From Varroa destructor (lineage: Eukaryota; Arthropoda; Arachnida; Mesostigmata; Varroidae): a DNA stretch of 64,000 nt. Positions 12,301 to 23,716 of this stretch are shown in pieces; positions within the stretch are counted from its first letter, which is position 1, and each line of letters starts with the position of its first letter. The translations under genes and the position numbers were made by a program. Location of the stretch: assembly GCF_002443255.2 (NCBI RefSeq), contig NW_019211457.1, forward strand, positions 38,229,126-38,293,125. Reading direction: 5' to 3'. The notes beneath the pieces are model-generated. The model had not been told where the DNA came from and did no database searches. It worked only from the letters and a program-made list of their open reading frames with translations.

Positions 12301-14766
12301 TTAACGTTGTTGTCTGGTAATTAAGCAGTCAAAGATAGCCAGCCGAGTAATCAGTAAGCTCGACACATGAAGCCTTCCTGTGATTTCTCTGTGACCCAAA
12401 TCAACCGGCGCCTTCCGCTGTATGCTCACGGCGACTTGATATCCGATAAATGACGACCGCAGTAATGACCGAAGTACAACAGATTTTGGACAACGGACAA
12501 GGTTTCACTATATTACCAGTTGAAACAACAAGAAAACTTACCTGCCCAACCCATTTCTAAATATTCTACGGGTGTATAGCAATAGTAATCGCAAAAGACA
12601 GAATATACAGCAGCGATAGCAGATATGCATAGAAGAACCTACTTTGTTAAGAGCAACTGTATAAATATAGCGTATTGTACTCTATTTTTATGGATCTGAT
12701 TTGATGAGAATATTTATGAGCAAATAGCACTCAGTCTATATTATAGCAGAATGATGAGTTTCATTGTTACATATATAGTACTTCCCTTCAGGCAAAATTA
12801 AAGAGCAATTTTCAACATGGGTCACCTTCTCTATTAGCATAATTGTCGTGTGAGCTACTCTTCCTACAACCCTTCCTTCAACAGCTGTTGGTGCTTGAAC
12901 CAAAATGAGTTACCTGCTTTTTAAGAGGCCCTTTAAGCATCTGGACACACTTTACAAGATTTGGCTTCGAAGAAAAATAGGAGACCCTCATCATTATCGC
13001 AACCATGAGTATAGAACACCCGGAACCAGCTGATGCCAAGAACTCGGAAAAGTATACGGAGCGATGCATGATAACTCAGGCAAACCGTATAATAATTCCC
13101 ACAGGCGTATTCTGCATGGCTAACCATTTAAGTTCACAATTATAGGATATTCAGAATCTCTGTAAAACGAAGCCTGGAACTGTATAAATCAGTGTAATAA
13201 AGGCATAACGAAAGAAATATAGCAAGTTTGTGTCTAATGATTAGTGGCACTTTTCCCTAATGGCTAATGCAGAAAGCGGGCTAGCTCTTAATTCTAAAAC
13301 ACACACGACCAGGTTTTTTGCTATATGATTTTATAGTGACTAACAGCCAAAGTGACCACACTGAGATGCGGTCAGTTCCGTCAAGAAAGAATATACCCAG
13401 TAAGGTCTTACCAACATATTGAATCTGCTGATTTGCACCCTTTTCCTCTGGCACGTTTAAGTGAAGTATCAAAAATCGAGAAGCGAACAAAGCGTCTCCG
13501 AAGAGTAACCACAATGCAAATCAAACAATAAGCCTTGACAGCACAGTGTCTGGTTTGCAGCTCCGTGCGCTAGACTCTAGCCGGTCTCCGAGCTGCAGCC
13601 GTTTGCACCAATGGCCGGTCAACGACTAACCGAGTCCTGGCGAGCGAGAGTAGTTTTAGAATGATGACGACGCCGCAGAACGTTAAACAGTTACACACCG
13701 AGTTCGCATAACTGTCGTTACCACCACTGCTCTTTGAAAATTGTAGAAAACGACCATGCAGAACGGGCCTAACGTATTTAATGGCTCCTAATTAATGCGA
13801 GAAGAAAGTGCTGAATCGGACAGTGACGCGGTCTCGAGTCGCCGAGCGAGAAAATAGACCCGCAACTACTTCCAAATCGTATAGATCAATACTGCATTGG
13901 CGTATTTATGTAGCAAATATGAAATACAGGGCGCGATTGCGCTTAGCACTAATGATGACAAGATCTTTGTGATAGCCGATAGCAAGGAATAAACTTTAAG
14001 CTATCGCAGGTATCCCAGGAAGCGGAGTGATACAGTCGAGAACACACGTGGGGCGGAGAATAATGGCAGTTGTCAGAGAAATGTAAACATTGTGCAACAC
14101 GATGAGGATACCGTGAGAAGAAGCGGATTTTTACCTGCCAAAATTATGACCATGTGAGTGTATACATTTATCACATAGATTAGAGAGACATGCGTCATTT
14201 TAATTTTAACGTGTCATATTGTTAAACCATCAATCTGGGGACATTGTCTTGACTCTTCTGCAGCGTTCGGTCGGTATCGTTTGAAGAAAGAATGAGCTTG
14301 TCGAGAAATCAGTATTTGTACAACAGCTGATCTCTGCATTAGTGGATAGCAGAAGTGCGTAGGCTGAAAAAACTCTCTGTAGCAGTCTCATTCGGGTTGA
14401 ATGTGTACTAAATCCAAGAGAGTAGGTTTTTTGCGCTTAAAACTTCATTGTTAAATATATCGGGCATTGTGTCCATAGAAAACGTATTCGATGCCGGACA
14501 TCTTCAGCTGGCATGAAATAGACACATTGCCTGGCGAGTTAATGGCTTCGACAATTTATTTACCAGTTTGTAAGGCTTTTTCGTAGTTGAATAAAATCTC
14601 TACTTACAAGATAATCACGACTCATACCAGGTCACATTAAGCATGCTTTTCCATTTAATCTCGACCAAGAATCAAAATTATCTCAAGAACAAATTGAAAC
14701 TTGAGGCAACGTCTACATGTCGTGAGTAGAAAATTGACCATAAATTGCATGCAACTATTGGTCCAG

Positions 14767-15045
14767 GACTTCAGCAGGCTCTGGAACATTTAGTATTCCT
14801 CTTAGTAAACAAGTCGCTGACAAAGACACATTTATGTTGGCAGAAGGCAGGGATGATGATATTAATGGACAACACACATATCAGTGTCACGATGATGAAG
14901 TATTTGAAGTATGTGATAATGTGATCGACTTGGCTAGCAGAGAGTTGTGGGACGAGCCGGTCAAATATATCTAAGTGGGAGAAGAAATGCGCGAATTTGA
15001 GTTCGTTTCACCAATGACATGCTGTTCGAATGAAGATCTGGTCAG
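14767..15045 (+). pseudogene. Exon-like reading frame interrupted by one TAA
   Basis: After a CAG acceptor-like site at 14764-14766 the frame is open and acidic, with DDEVFEVCDNVIDLASREL and DEPVKYI, until TAA at 14972-14974. The same frame then continues (VGEEMREFEFVSP) to a good donor, CAG|GTATGT, at 15045/15046. The amino-acid composition on both sides of the stop looks like coding sequence and not random AT-rich DNA. It may be a dead exon, the last exon of a small gene with chance sequence after the stop, or coincidence. I do not recognise the family. Confidence 0.27.
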
Positions 15046-17134
15046 GTATGTAATCTTAGTATAGCCTTAATCCCGCCCTTGTCGCGAGACACGCGCTAAA
15101 TTAGTGGGGGTGCAAATTTATACGTACGTCGTTACAAAATTATACGTAGTTAATTACATGGTTTAGTTTCACCTTTGACATAAGATATATTATTCGGAAA
15201 CGCAGATACTCGCACACGTTTAAAATATTGCATCAGAAAAGGAGTCGGGTCACTTGTGACCACAAAGGATTATGCAAGGACGTCTGTATTCGAAGTAGAT
15301 GCCAGGTACTATTATACATATAGCACTCCTTTTTAATTTTTAGCCGTCTTGGAAATACGATAGATCCGTTTGCATTTTTTCATGCAAACATTTTTTCTTT
15401 CGCTTGTCACAAGATACTGCAAGCGAAGATGAACTATAGATAAACTGCTCTCATTAGCACGGCCACTCTGGCTGGAGAAGTTACTTTCTGGTAAGACAGG
15501 TGTCCTAGATGATACTGAACATACAAGAAGCGAGTGCTACCAAATTCACTTTTTAGGGTTACAGTCATGCCCTTAGAATATACAAATTGTTGAACATGCA
15601 TGAAAGTGCACAACAACTTAGTGTATCAAATCAGCAAACATAATATACTATAAAGGCTAAATTTAAACATAAAACTAATCTCAGAGATCTGTAAGTGTTA
15701 TAGATTCAACTATTTAATGAACTTGGAATACACAATCGGTAAAGGTGATAATCTTTTTTTTTTTCATTTAGAAAGCCCCGTTGGTTCTCGAGAAGGTTTG
15801 GATTCTTTTGTAGTAAAATGCTATAGGCTGAACATCAGAATCATGCACTCTGCTTATTTGTTGTCTATTGGTTTTTCTTTTTTGTTTGCTTATATTGTTA
15901 TTGGTTCTAGTAAAACCTGTGCTTTATACTAAATAACAAGGCTGACAGACAAGAAGAACAGATATTAAGAAAAGAGGGAAAAATACAGGTAGCTTCATCG
16001 TTTTATACTGAATATCTATATTCGATACTGCATCCATAATGTATGGTTTCTAGTAGCCTTTCAAGATGTCCTTTCGCTGTGGTGGACTTTGATAAGAAGC
16101 AAAAGATAAAGCTCCCATATTTTGTATGCGGGTTGTATCACATCTGCAGAGATTCTTTGAATCTGATAATCTCTGCCTTCTCGAGGTGGTCTTGGAGGAC
16201 GACAAAACGAGTTTGTCAAATCCTTAGCGGCAGCTTGTGGTGTAAAGTTAATCACAGGAGTAAGCTACCTGACGCTAGAATGGGCAACTGAAGACTGCAT
16301 ACATACGCTCGAGCTGGTTGTCTTGCCCCCAGCAACTCAGCAGCAGAAAACATGCGACCTGTGATATAATTTCCTCATGTAATTTTTCGAAAACTATCAC
16401 GGAATTTTTAAGGCCTGAAGAAAACCAATTATATTATTCTGAACCAAAGTAGCGTTGATAAATATTAAGGACCTGATTTCGAAGTTTTTTGCGCATTCGA
16501 TTCTAAGTTGTACAAAGAATCATGAAAACATAATTTTTTTAAAATATATTTATCAGTTTCTGCATAACTATCAAACTCAGTTTCATGATAGGCTAACTAG
16601 TAATTTTTACAAATGCAAGGTCTTTTTAATGCAGGATATGTCATCACTAGGCACACGCACACAGTGCGTATGACACTTCACAGAAAGGTGTTTTAGGAAG
16701 AAGAGTATCAATCGCCAATTCAGTCGTCCAGCGAAGCTCCAATCATTAATTTTTTTGAGACTTTCTGCAGTTTTAAAAAGAAAACTATCGGAGATTTTGA
16801 GCCTTTGCATTCTTGGGGCTTTTGGCCTGCTATTAACACGAAACCTACTTTCGTTGAATTTTTTTTATATGTGGCTTATCTAAGCAACACTTTAGAGAAC
16901 TACTTTAGAGAAACACACTAGAATTGCTTTATCCACGGTTACCATTAAATATTATTTTTGCGGATTAAAGAAAAGATATTTTCAAATGGCTAGTTAATGG
17001 TTTAGGTTCCGAATCGAAGTCGCAATCGCGATGAATGGTGGTCATATTGTGTTAACAATATGTGTCTGTGTGTCTTACTGAACGGTTCGTATTTTGCCAT
17101 TCTATAGTATGTAATGATCTCATAAATTTTCCTT

Positions 17135-17293
17135 GATTTATAAACTTGAGAATTTTTCACTTTCGTTACACAGATGTATCCGCAATTGATTTATAAACTT
17201 GTGAATTTCCTACTTTAGTTACAGAGATGTATCCACGATTTATTTATAAACTTGAGAATTTCCTACTTTAGTTACACAGATGTGTCCACAATT
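17135..17293. repeat. Tandem repeat, three copies of a 53-bp unit
   Basis: Units begin at 17135, 17188 and 17241 and share TTTATAAACTTGAGAATTT, a TACTTTAGTTACA-like block and CAGATGTATCCACAATT with few substitutions. Part of a fourth unit (TTTATTTAA) follows. The array lies about 300 bp upstream of the first recognised PIGW exon, so within its first intron or promoter region. Confidence 0.85.
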
Positions 17294-17588
17294 TATTTAA
17301 ATCATATACACGGGTGTCTTTTTAAAGTAGCTTTATGTATTATATTTAAGGCAAAAATATACTGCAGAAGCACACCTCGATGTATCTACAAAGATTCGCT
17401 AGTCTCTGGGGACTAGAGCAGAAAACTGGGGATTTCTTAGACTTCATGCACTTCTCGTGACGCCTTCTTTAACGATGTTTTTTAAAAAAAGTGTAAATAT
17501 TTCTGTTCGTACCAATTATTTATATCTCCATCGCAGATGATTCTATCGGCTAGTTGACATTATCGTTTTTCCCCATTATTTTTTCCAG

Positions 17589-20500
17589 GAGCCAGCAAGG
17601 CGGTGGATCGCGGCGCGAGGTGCACGAGCAGTTTGTCTCGGGCGGCGCTGGCTGCGAGTTTTACGAAGTGCTTGCTGTTTGTGGCCTTGTTGTGCTGAGT
17701 GCGACACACCAGTTTATTATTCGGAGCTTGATGCGATTTCTGCTGTATGATTGCAAAATGTAAGCAATGGCACTGCGAAAACGATATACTCTGGAAAACT
17801 TCTGTTAGTTTACTGTAAAGGAACCGTCTGCGCGTGCTATCGTATCACTCTTAATTACATCTATCAATCTTCATGTGCAACATATCCGCGAGAAAGTGGT
17901 TGGCGCTAATATTTAGGAAATGCTTAATTTTTTCCATTAAACACCAGAAGTCAATTAGTTTCCGTTTACTGAAATCTATGTGAGTACCCACTTTTTTCCA
18001 TCCTATAACAAGTGAATAATTAAACATTTTATAGAAGATAGCTTATAAAGCACGTAAAAATAAATCGTGTTGGCACGTCATGTCGGCACTACACACTCGT
18101 TGCATTTTTCGTGGGAGAAATGTGATATCTGTCCACATACTAAACCTTTCTCCAGATCTATTGTCTAACATTTATTATGTATATTTTCAGTCTTCGATGG
18201 AGTCTAGATCTGACCTTACTATGTCTGCCATCATTCATGGCGATGGCGTTGACAGATCAATTCCTAAATGTCTGCATGGTTCTCATTTCACTCATCATTA
18301 TGTTTGCTACAATATTGACTTTCTCAGCTCACCGCCGTGCCAAAGAGGCGCGCGTGATTCATGATCCTCTACCAGAGTGGTGAGCAGCAAACAACGGTTT
18401 AGATTTTTATAAAAAAAAAAAACTAAGTTTAACCACCTAAACCCTTTGACAACAACCTTTTGAGAGCATAGGCCTTGTGTATATCTAAACATACGTTGAA
18501 TGGACAAGAAACTAGTGAATGAGCGCATATATTGAAGGATCGGTGTATTCTTTAATTGGATCTTAAGGCGATTGACTACAAAGGTTCAGTTTCTACCGAT
18601 TTTATTTTTACAATCATATGAACTCTTTTTTTAGAACCCAGAAACGTTGATTCATGAAAGTTTTCTGCAACACTTGAACCATGATAAGCGGACATTCTAA
18701 ACTAAATAACTGGATTTGACTTAGCATGGGTTGATATTTTTGATTGGCTATAAGATGTAGTCTGTATTCGGGATTTTATTACATAAAAGATGCGTTTCCA
18801 TTTTGCCCTGCTGGGTAAGGGGCAAGTTAGAGGATTAGTCAAACTCATAATCTCGTCAACGTTGTTGATACGATGGATGTATCGTGAATATTACAGCCGT
18901 GGGAAGCTTCATCACCATGCCTATTTTATACCGTTATCGTATACGCGGGCCGCAACCCTTGCTGTAACCTTGGTCTGCATTTTGGCAGTAGACTTCCCGA
19001 TTCTGCCACGGCGACAAGCAAAGACCGAAACCTACGGATTTTCATTGATGGACATCGGCATAGGACTTTTCGTCTGTATCGCTGCGGGACTCAGCGCAAT
19101 CAAGAAAGGTATTCCGCTATTAAATCTGACATACAAAACTACTGTTCAAATGGTACTTTGATAATATAATGTATACCGTAACTGTCTAAACGCTAGAGGT
19201 TTCCAACCAAACATCTAGTGTCAATTATTTGTGTTTTCAGATCATCGATTCCGATCAGAATTTAAAAGTGCTGCGGGCATGTTCGTCCTCGGAATTATTC
19301 GGCTTGTGTTTGTTGTTTCTATGGACTACCAGGCTCCTATTATGGAGTATGGAAAGCATCTCAATTTCTTTCTTTGTTTTGCTGTTACAAAGATTATATG
19401 CGCTCTGTACTATGCGATTTTCCCCGCGCATTGGGACGTTGTTGTCGGATCTGCGGTAAGCAGTTGCATCAACTATGTAGCGTTTACTAAATATGCCGAT
19501 AAGTGAAATGAGTGGAAAAAAACCGAACATTTAATGACTTTCTTTTTTTATTCGCTTTGAGTGAATATGGATATCCGTTAAAGGTACTGATAATACTATT
19601 TAGCGCCAAATATGCTTGCTGACAACGAGATCTCATTAACATGATTACCGAAATACACTAAACGCGGTTACTTATACACGTCCAATTTAATTTTTATCGA
19701 TTCTAGTTACGCGGAGTAGTACTATGATAGGGAATTTATTTTCAACAGACAAGGCAGAAGATCTGGAAAAGGGAAGCCTAGAGTCCAACTTGCAAAACAA
19801 GTCTATTTTTTGGTCAGACTAAATTTTCCAGACCTTGATTAAAGCAAATGCACTTCATTTCGGAGACGTCACGAGGGAAGTGTTCAATGAAATTCTTACA
19901 CACATTGCTTGATCTCGTTTTAAAGTATGTCTAAATTACGTGATAGACTTCGGTACACCTTATCTTTTACATAGCTCTACAAGAAAAAATCGAGCGGTGT
20001 AAGATTAGAGGAACGTGCAAAAGATTAACTTCTGTGATGTAGCTAAACTGCAGCAAAGTTCTGAAACTTCTACTTCCATTTCATACTGTGCCTCCGCTCT
20101 GCAGAGCTCAAATAGGTTGATATTGTTCCTACCAATGACAGTGCTACGCAGTGGTTCTTTTGCTGCCTATTGAAGGAACATATTACTTTTCACTTAATTA
20201 TAAGCATTATTTTAAAACAATTAGCAGGCATTTGGTAAATTCAAGCTGAGCATAACATATATATATATGTATATATATATATATAGTATAAGATTAATAT
20301 TTTCATACATACAATGTGTGTCAAAAATGTTTACACATTTTGCACTGCCGTTGAAAATTAATTCTCTAACCTACGAGGTTAAATTTATGGGAAAAAGTGG
20401 TTTCCAAATCTGAAGAGGGATCTCATATATATATATATATATGTATATATCCCATAAATTTAACCTCGTAGGTTAGAGAATTAATTTTCAACGGCAGTGC

Positions 20501-22029
20501 AAAATGTGTAAACATTTTTGACACACATTGTATGTATGAAAATATTAATCTTATACTATGCGCATCACAGTTGAATATTATCTGTACCGATGGCAAGTCG
20601 CCGCCAGTACCCTTTTAGTGGTATTAGAATTTACTGTCGCAAAATTTTCAGGTATATCTTTGCTATCAACTAGCGCTGCAATGCCAGCCAGTAGACTTTT
20701 ATCTTCACTCCGTAAATCGCGATGGGTTTCTGGCCGCCAACAAGGAAGGTCTTGCTTCGATTATCGGTTCGTCCTGTCTGTTTCTCATTACAACTGCTGT
20801 ATGCAGACGGTTCGTCTATAAGGTCAAGTAAGTGCAAGCGCTCAGTTGTTACAAATCTAAAGAATTCTATACGACCCTTCTTTATGTGAAAAATATTGCG
20901 GCCGTGTCCTCACATCTTCTCGATCCCATTAAAAATATCAGCCAAAAGAGGTGTCAAGTTCTAGACAAACAATAAAGGAGTGAATACTTTTACAAAGAGT
21001 CAAAAGTGTGGCATAACGTATCAGTAACTAAAAATACTTGTAAGGCCTGACTTCTCTTTTGCGAAAAACGTATATATACAGGTTTTGCATGTAGTTTTTT
21101 TAACCATGTATTTATACTTGTCTTTTTTGCAGAAATTGCAAGTCAGAGTGGTTTTACTTTGTGTTCCAAATGCTATTGTTGTCATCTTCGTGCATGGCCT
21201 CTTCTCTTCTGATGCATTCGGATAGAGTTCCCGTATCACGGCGCCTCTTCAACCTGTCTTATTCTCTATGGGTACTTTCACTATTCTTGATATTCCTTGT
21301 GGCATGTACGCTGTTGCGATTTATTGATTTGGTGTCCTCTTGCGGAGGGTACAATTTGGTCACATTACAACATCTTTCGCCAGAGGTAAGTTTTGTATTT
21401 ATTTATTATATAATATCTAATATTATTACTATATTATATAATATCTGTATGGTACATATTGCTATACCTTTGTTAGTTCTTTATTGTCGGCTTATGTGCT
21501 CTGTGTATCTTATCGCTGAATATTGAAATACATTGCAAATAAGAATATTCCTGTTATAGTCAGTTTTAGAATTTTCAAGAGTGCTACACCAGCTATATTT
21601 GTGCGTAATTTCATCGTATGACTAATAAGAGATTAGACAAATTATGTATTTCATAGTTATATTTCAAAGAGCAGAAACTTTATCATCCGCTGAGGCTTTA
21701 TATATATAATGTTGTAGATCATAAAATTTCTAATTTTCTTTATAATAACTTTACAGGTAGATACTGTTGATGATATCCTACAGTCGTTTAACAAAGGAGC
21801 GGTATGGGTATTCCTATTAGGTAACGTCTTGACGGGAGCTATCAACAAAATGTTTGAGGGAACAATCTCAACGCTCGACGCAACTTTGTCCCTCCCAATT
21901 CTCTCAGCCTACCTTGCTACGTTGACTATATTTGTGTTGGTATTTTTCCCCAAGCCAAAAATTACCAGAAAAGATGCTGGCGATGGTCTAATAGCTCAGA
22001 CGTCATCCGAGGATAAAAAACATCAGTAA
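17589..22029 (+). CDS. PIGW: PIGW / GWT1 GPI-anchor inositol acyltransferase, initiator exon missing
   Basis: Seven exons join without a phase error: 17589-17759, 18191-18379, 18897-19108, 19241-19455, 20652-20827, 21133-21385 and 21757-22029 (TAA at 22027). They encode about 496 residues; human PIGW has 504. The family acylates the inositol of GlcN-phosphatidylinositol in the endoplasmic reticulum, an early step of GPI-anchor synthesis, and is a multi-spanning membrane protein. Recognisable blocks in order are HEQFVSG near the N-terminus, [20 protein letters not shown] then SLMDIGIG in exon 3, and [10 protein letters not shown] in exon 4. [12 protein letters not shown] follows in exon 5, [15 protein letters not shown] in exon 6, and [17 protein letters not shown] in exon 7. 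Each matches the corresponding human segment, with hydrophobic spans between. No ATG precedes the first block in its exon, and the strong TTTTTTCCAG acceptor at 17588 (phase 2) shows that the start codon lies in an upstream exon that need encode only a few residues. The exon 3 acceptor has a poor pyrimidine tract. A lysine-rich C-terminus ends in DKKHQ, which could act as an ER-retrieval-like tail. Confidence 0.93.
20283..20559. repeat. Perfect 110-bp inverted repeat (foldback / palindromic MITE candidate)
   Basis: The left arm 20283-20392 and right arm 20450-20559 are exact reverse complements over 110 bp, separated by a 57-bp spacer that includes an (AT)n run. A further (AT)n tract directly abuts the left arm (20256-20282). 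It lies wholly within the PIGW intron between the exons ending 19455 and starting 20652, only 92 bp before the latter. No coding frame is present. The arms contain CAATGTGTGTCAAAAATG and TTTACACATTTTGC, reminiscent of Tc1/mariner-type termini, and insertion in TA-rich DNA fits such an element. Perfect arm identity implies recent origin or ongoing gene conversion. Confidence 0.93.
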
Positions 22030-22263
22030 AAATAAAACAAATCAGTTCGACGTTCGTCCGAGTAAAACCAAGACGATAGCTCTAAAAATACAGTGAAGTT
22101 GGTGTGCCCTCACTGTGTTCGTCGACTCCTGATATTTTCTTTGTAGTCTACTTCATTATTTTATAAAGTCAAGCCAATGAACTTAAAGCTTGGAGGGGCA
22201 TACATACTGCGAAACTCCAACAAGCGACCTTGCACTACTCGGTGTCAAATATATAATTATATG

Positions 22264-22269
22264 AATAAA
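22264..22269 (+). terminator. Likely AATAAA polyadenylation signal of PIGW
   Basis: AATAAA lies about 235 nt after the PIGW stop, followed by a GT-rich stretch. Another AATAAA at 22031-22036 is only 2 nt after the stop and would leave almost no 3' UTR, so the later site is preferred. Confidence 0.4.
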
Positions 22270-23716
22270 TTATTACTGATATTTATATAAGAGAACTGTA
22301 TAAATGGTGCATTTAATAGAGGTGTTTTTATTTAGGCGTAACAGTATCTTTAGGTTAACCCATAGTTTTGTAGTCTTACGTTTAAGAAATTTTTTCAAGA
22401 ATGTGATCTATCTGATACTGTAAGTTCATAACTGCAAATTTTTGCTAAGGGTTCCAGCACGGCATAGATAAGAAGTTAGTCTATATCAGGTGTGAAATTA
22501 GAAATGGGCGTATATATGCGACCGTATACCATCAGAATTAAGTTACAGAAGGCGTAACACCAAGCAGAATCACTGAAATGACTCAATGAGTAAAGGTGCT
22601 AAGAGTGCTCAGAATACCCTGGTTGGACGGAAAGAAACAGAAAACAAAACTAGAAAGCGAGTGTGAATTCGATTGAACTGATGCATCATATACATATTTT
22701 AGTCGTAAACATCTGTAATAAAAATGTATAAATAATAGCCGTTATGACAAAGCGGGTGTAATACTAAAGAAAACAAGTTCACATACTCCACTTGATATTT
22801 TTCCCTATATCCAGACCTTGATAGAAATAGAGAAGAAAGTATTGAACGGAAGATATAAGAAAAGCCGTGGCTTATTGTCTAAATAATATCGTACATCAAT
22901 TATGTGTTCTTAGCGAAAAAATTACTACTCTCCGCACTACACGGAACCATAAATCGTTTTTACTTTTATATGTTTTGCATAATCGCCATAATCAGTAATG
23001 CAGAGTTTTATAACTCTGTACGGCGTGCGAACCTGCCTAAATATACGCATAGAAAAAAGAAATTCAGAAAGCGGGCTGCAGACTTTGCGTCCGGCTATTG
23101 TTACGAGAATTTGGCACCAGGGTTGGCAGAGTTTGACACCATGGCTGCGTTAAGGAGAATTTCGGACCCTCATTTTATGTTATGAAAGAAAGATTTTTTC
23201 AGATGACTACCTTGAAAAAAACGTCAAAAACAATTTTCCGAAAATGATTGCTCTTTTTTATTTCTTAGGGTTTCTGAGAAACAATCAAATAACGCTTTTG
23301 TGCTCTTGAGAGCGGTGTTGTTTGCTCCGCACTGATGCACATCCCTAATGTTCGTTAGACAATTTGATACGCAGACGGATTCGTTTTTATGCTCTTTTGG
23401 TTTTCAGTCTGAATTGAACTAAAAACATACTGTCAAGTATTCGTTTGTTCTAGAGCATTAAGAATAGCATTAAGCAGACTCTACTGACCCAATTATATTA
23501 TGTATAAAAACAAGAAACTCTTGTTGCTCCAGCTGAGAATATCGATTAATATTGAGGTGTCCCGTCATAGTGAAAGTTTACCAAATGAATACTATTTTTG
23601 GCCCAGGCAACGCCTATTAATAATATATTGGTTATTCTACAAGTACCTTTCTATTTCCAGTTGTGCAGAAGTAAACTTTTTGGAGATAAACTGATAAATA
23701 CAGCTTTTTGTTCCTT
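22270..23716. other. Intergenic AT-rich DNA, no gene seen
   Basis: Open frames here, including one of about 90 codons at 22904-23185, have no splice context, no recognisable domain and composition like the surrounding non-coding DNA. Nothing else was recognised. Confidence 0.4.

Larger units (their letters stand above)
9391..17588. other. 8.2-kb AT-rich stretch with no firm gene
   Basis: This region should contain the missing 5' exons and promoters of the divergently arranged REX1BD (minus) and PIGW (plus). A slightly GC-richer patch at about 13560-13900 is a reasonable guess for promoter sequence. One candidate PIGW initiator exon is 14063-14082 (MAVVRE plus AT, then GTAAAC), whose phase fits the acceptor at 17588; the donor is weak. 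TATATAAAAG near 10467 resembles a TATA box, but no gene follows it clearly. A broken frame (14767-15045) and a tandem repeat (17135-17293) are listed separately. A degenerate tRNA-like A-box at 9168-9180 was noted but not accepted as a tRNA. Confidence 0.4.

Noticed and set aside
12540..13514. Minus-strand frames with donor-like ends (hydrophobic frame at 13514-13281, frame at 13069-12878, ATGGGTTGGGCAG before GTAAGT near 12541)
   Set aside because: Individually exon-like, but no acceptors, phases or domain similarity link them into one gene.
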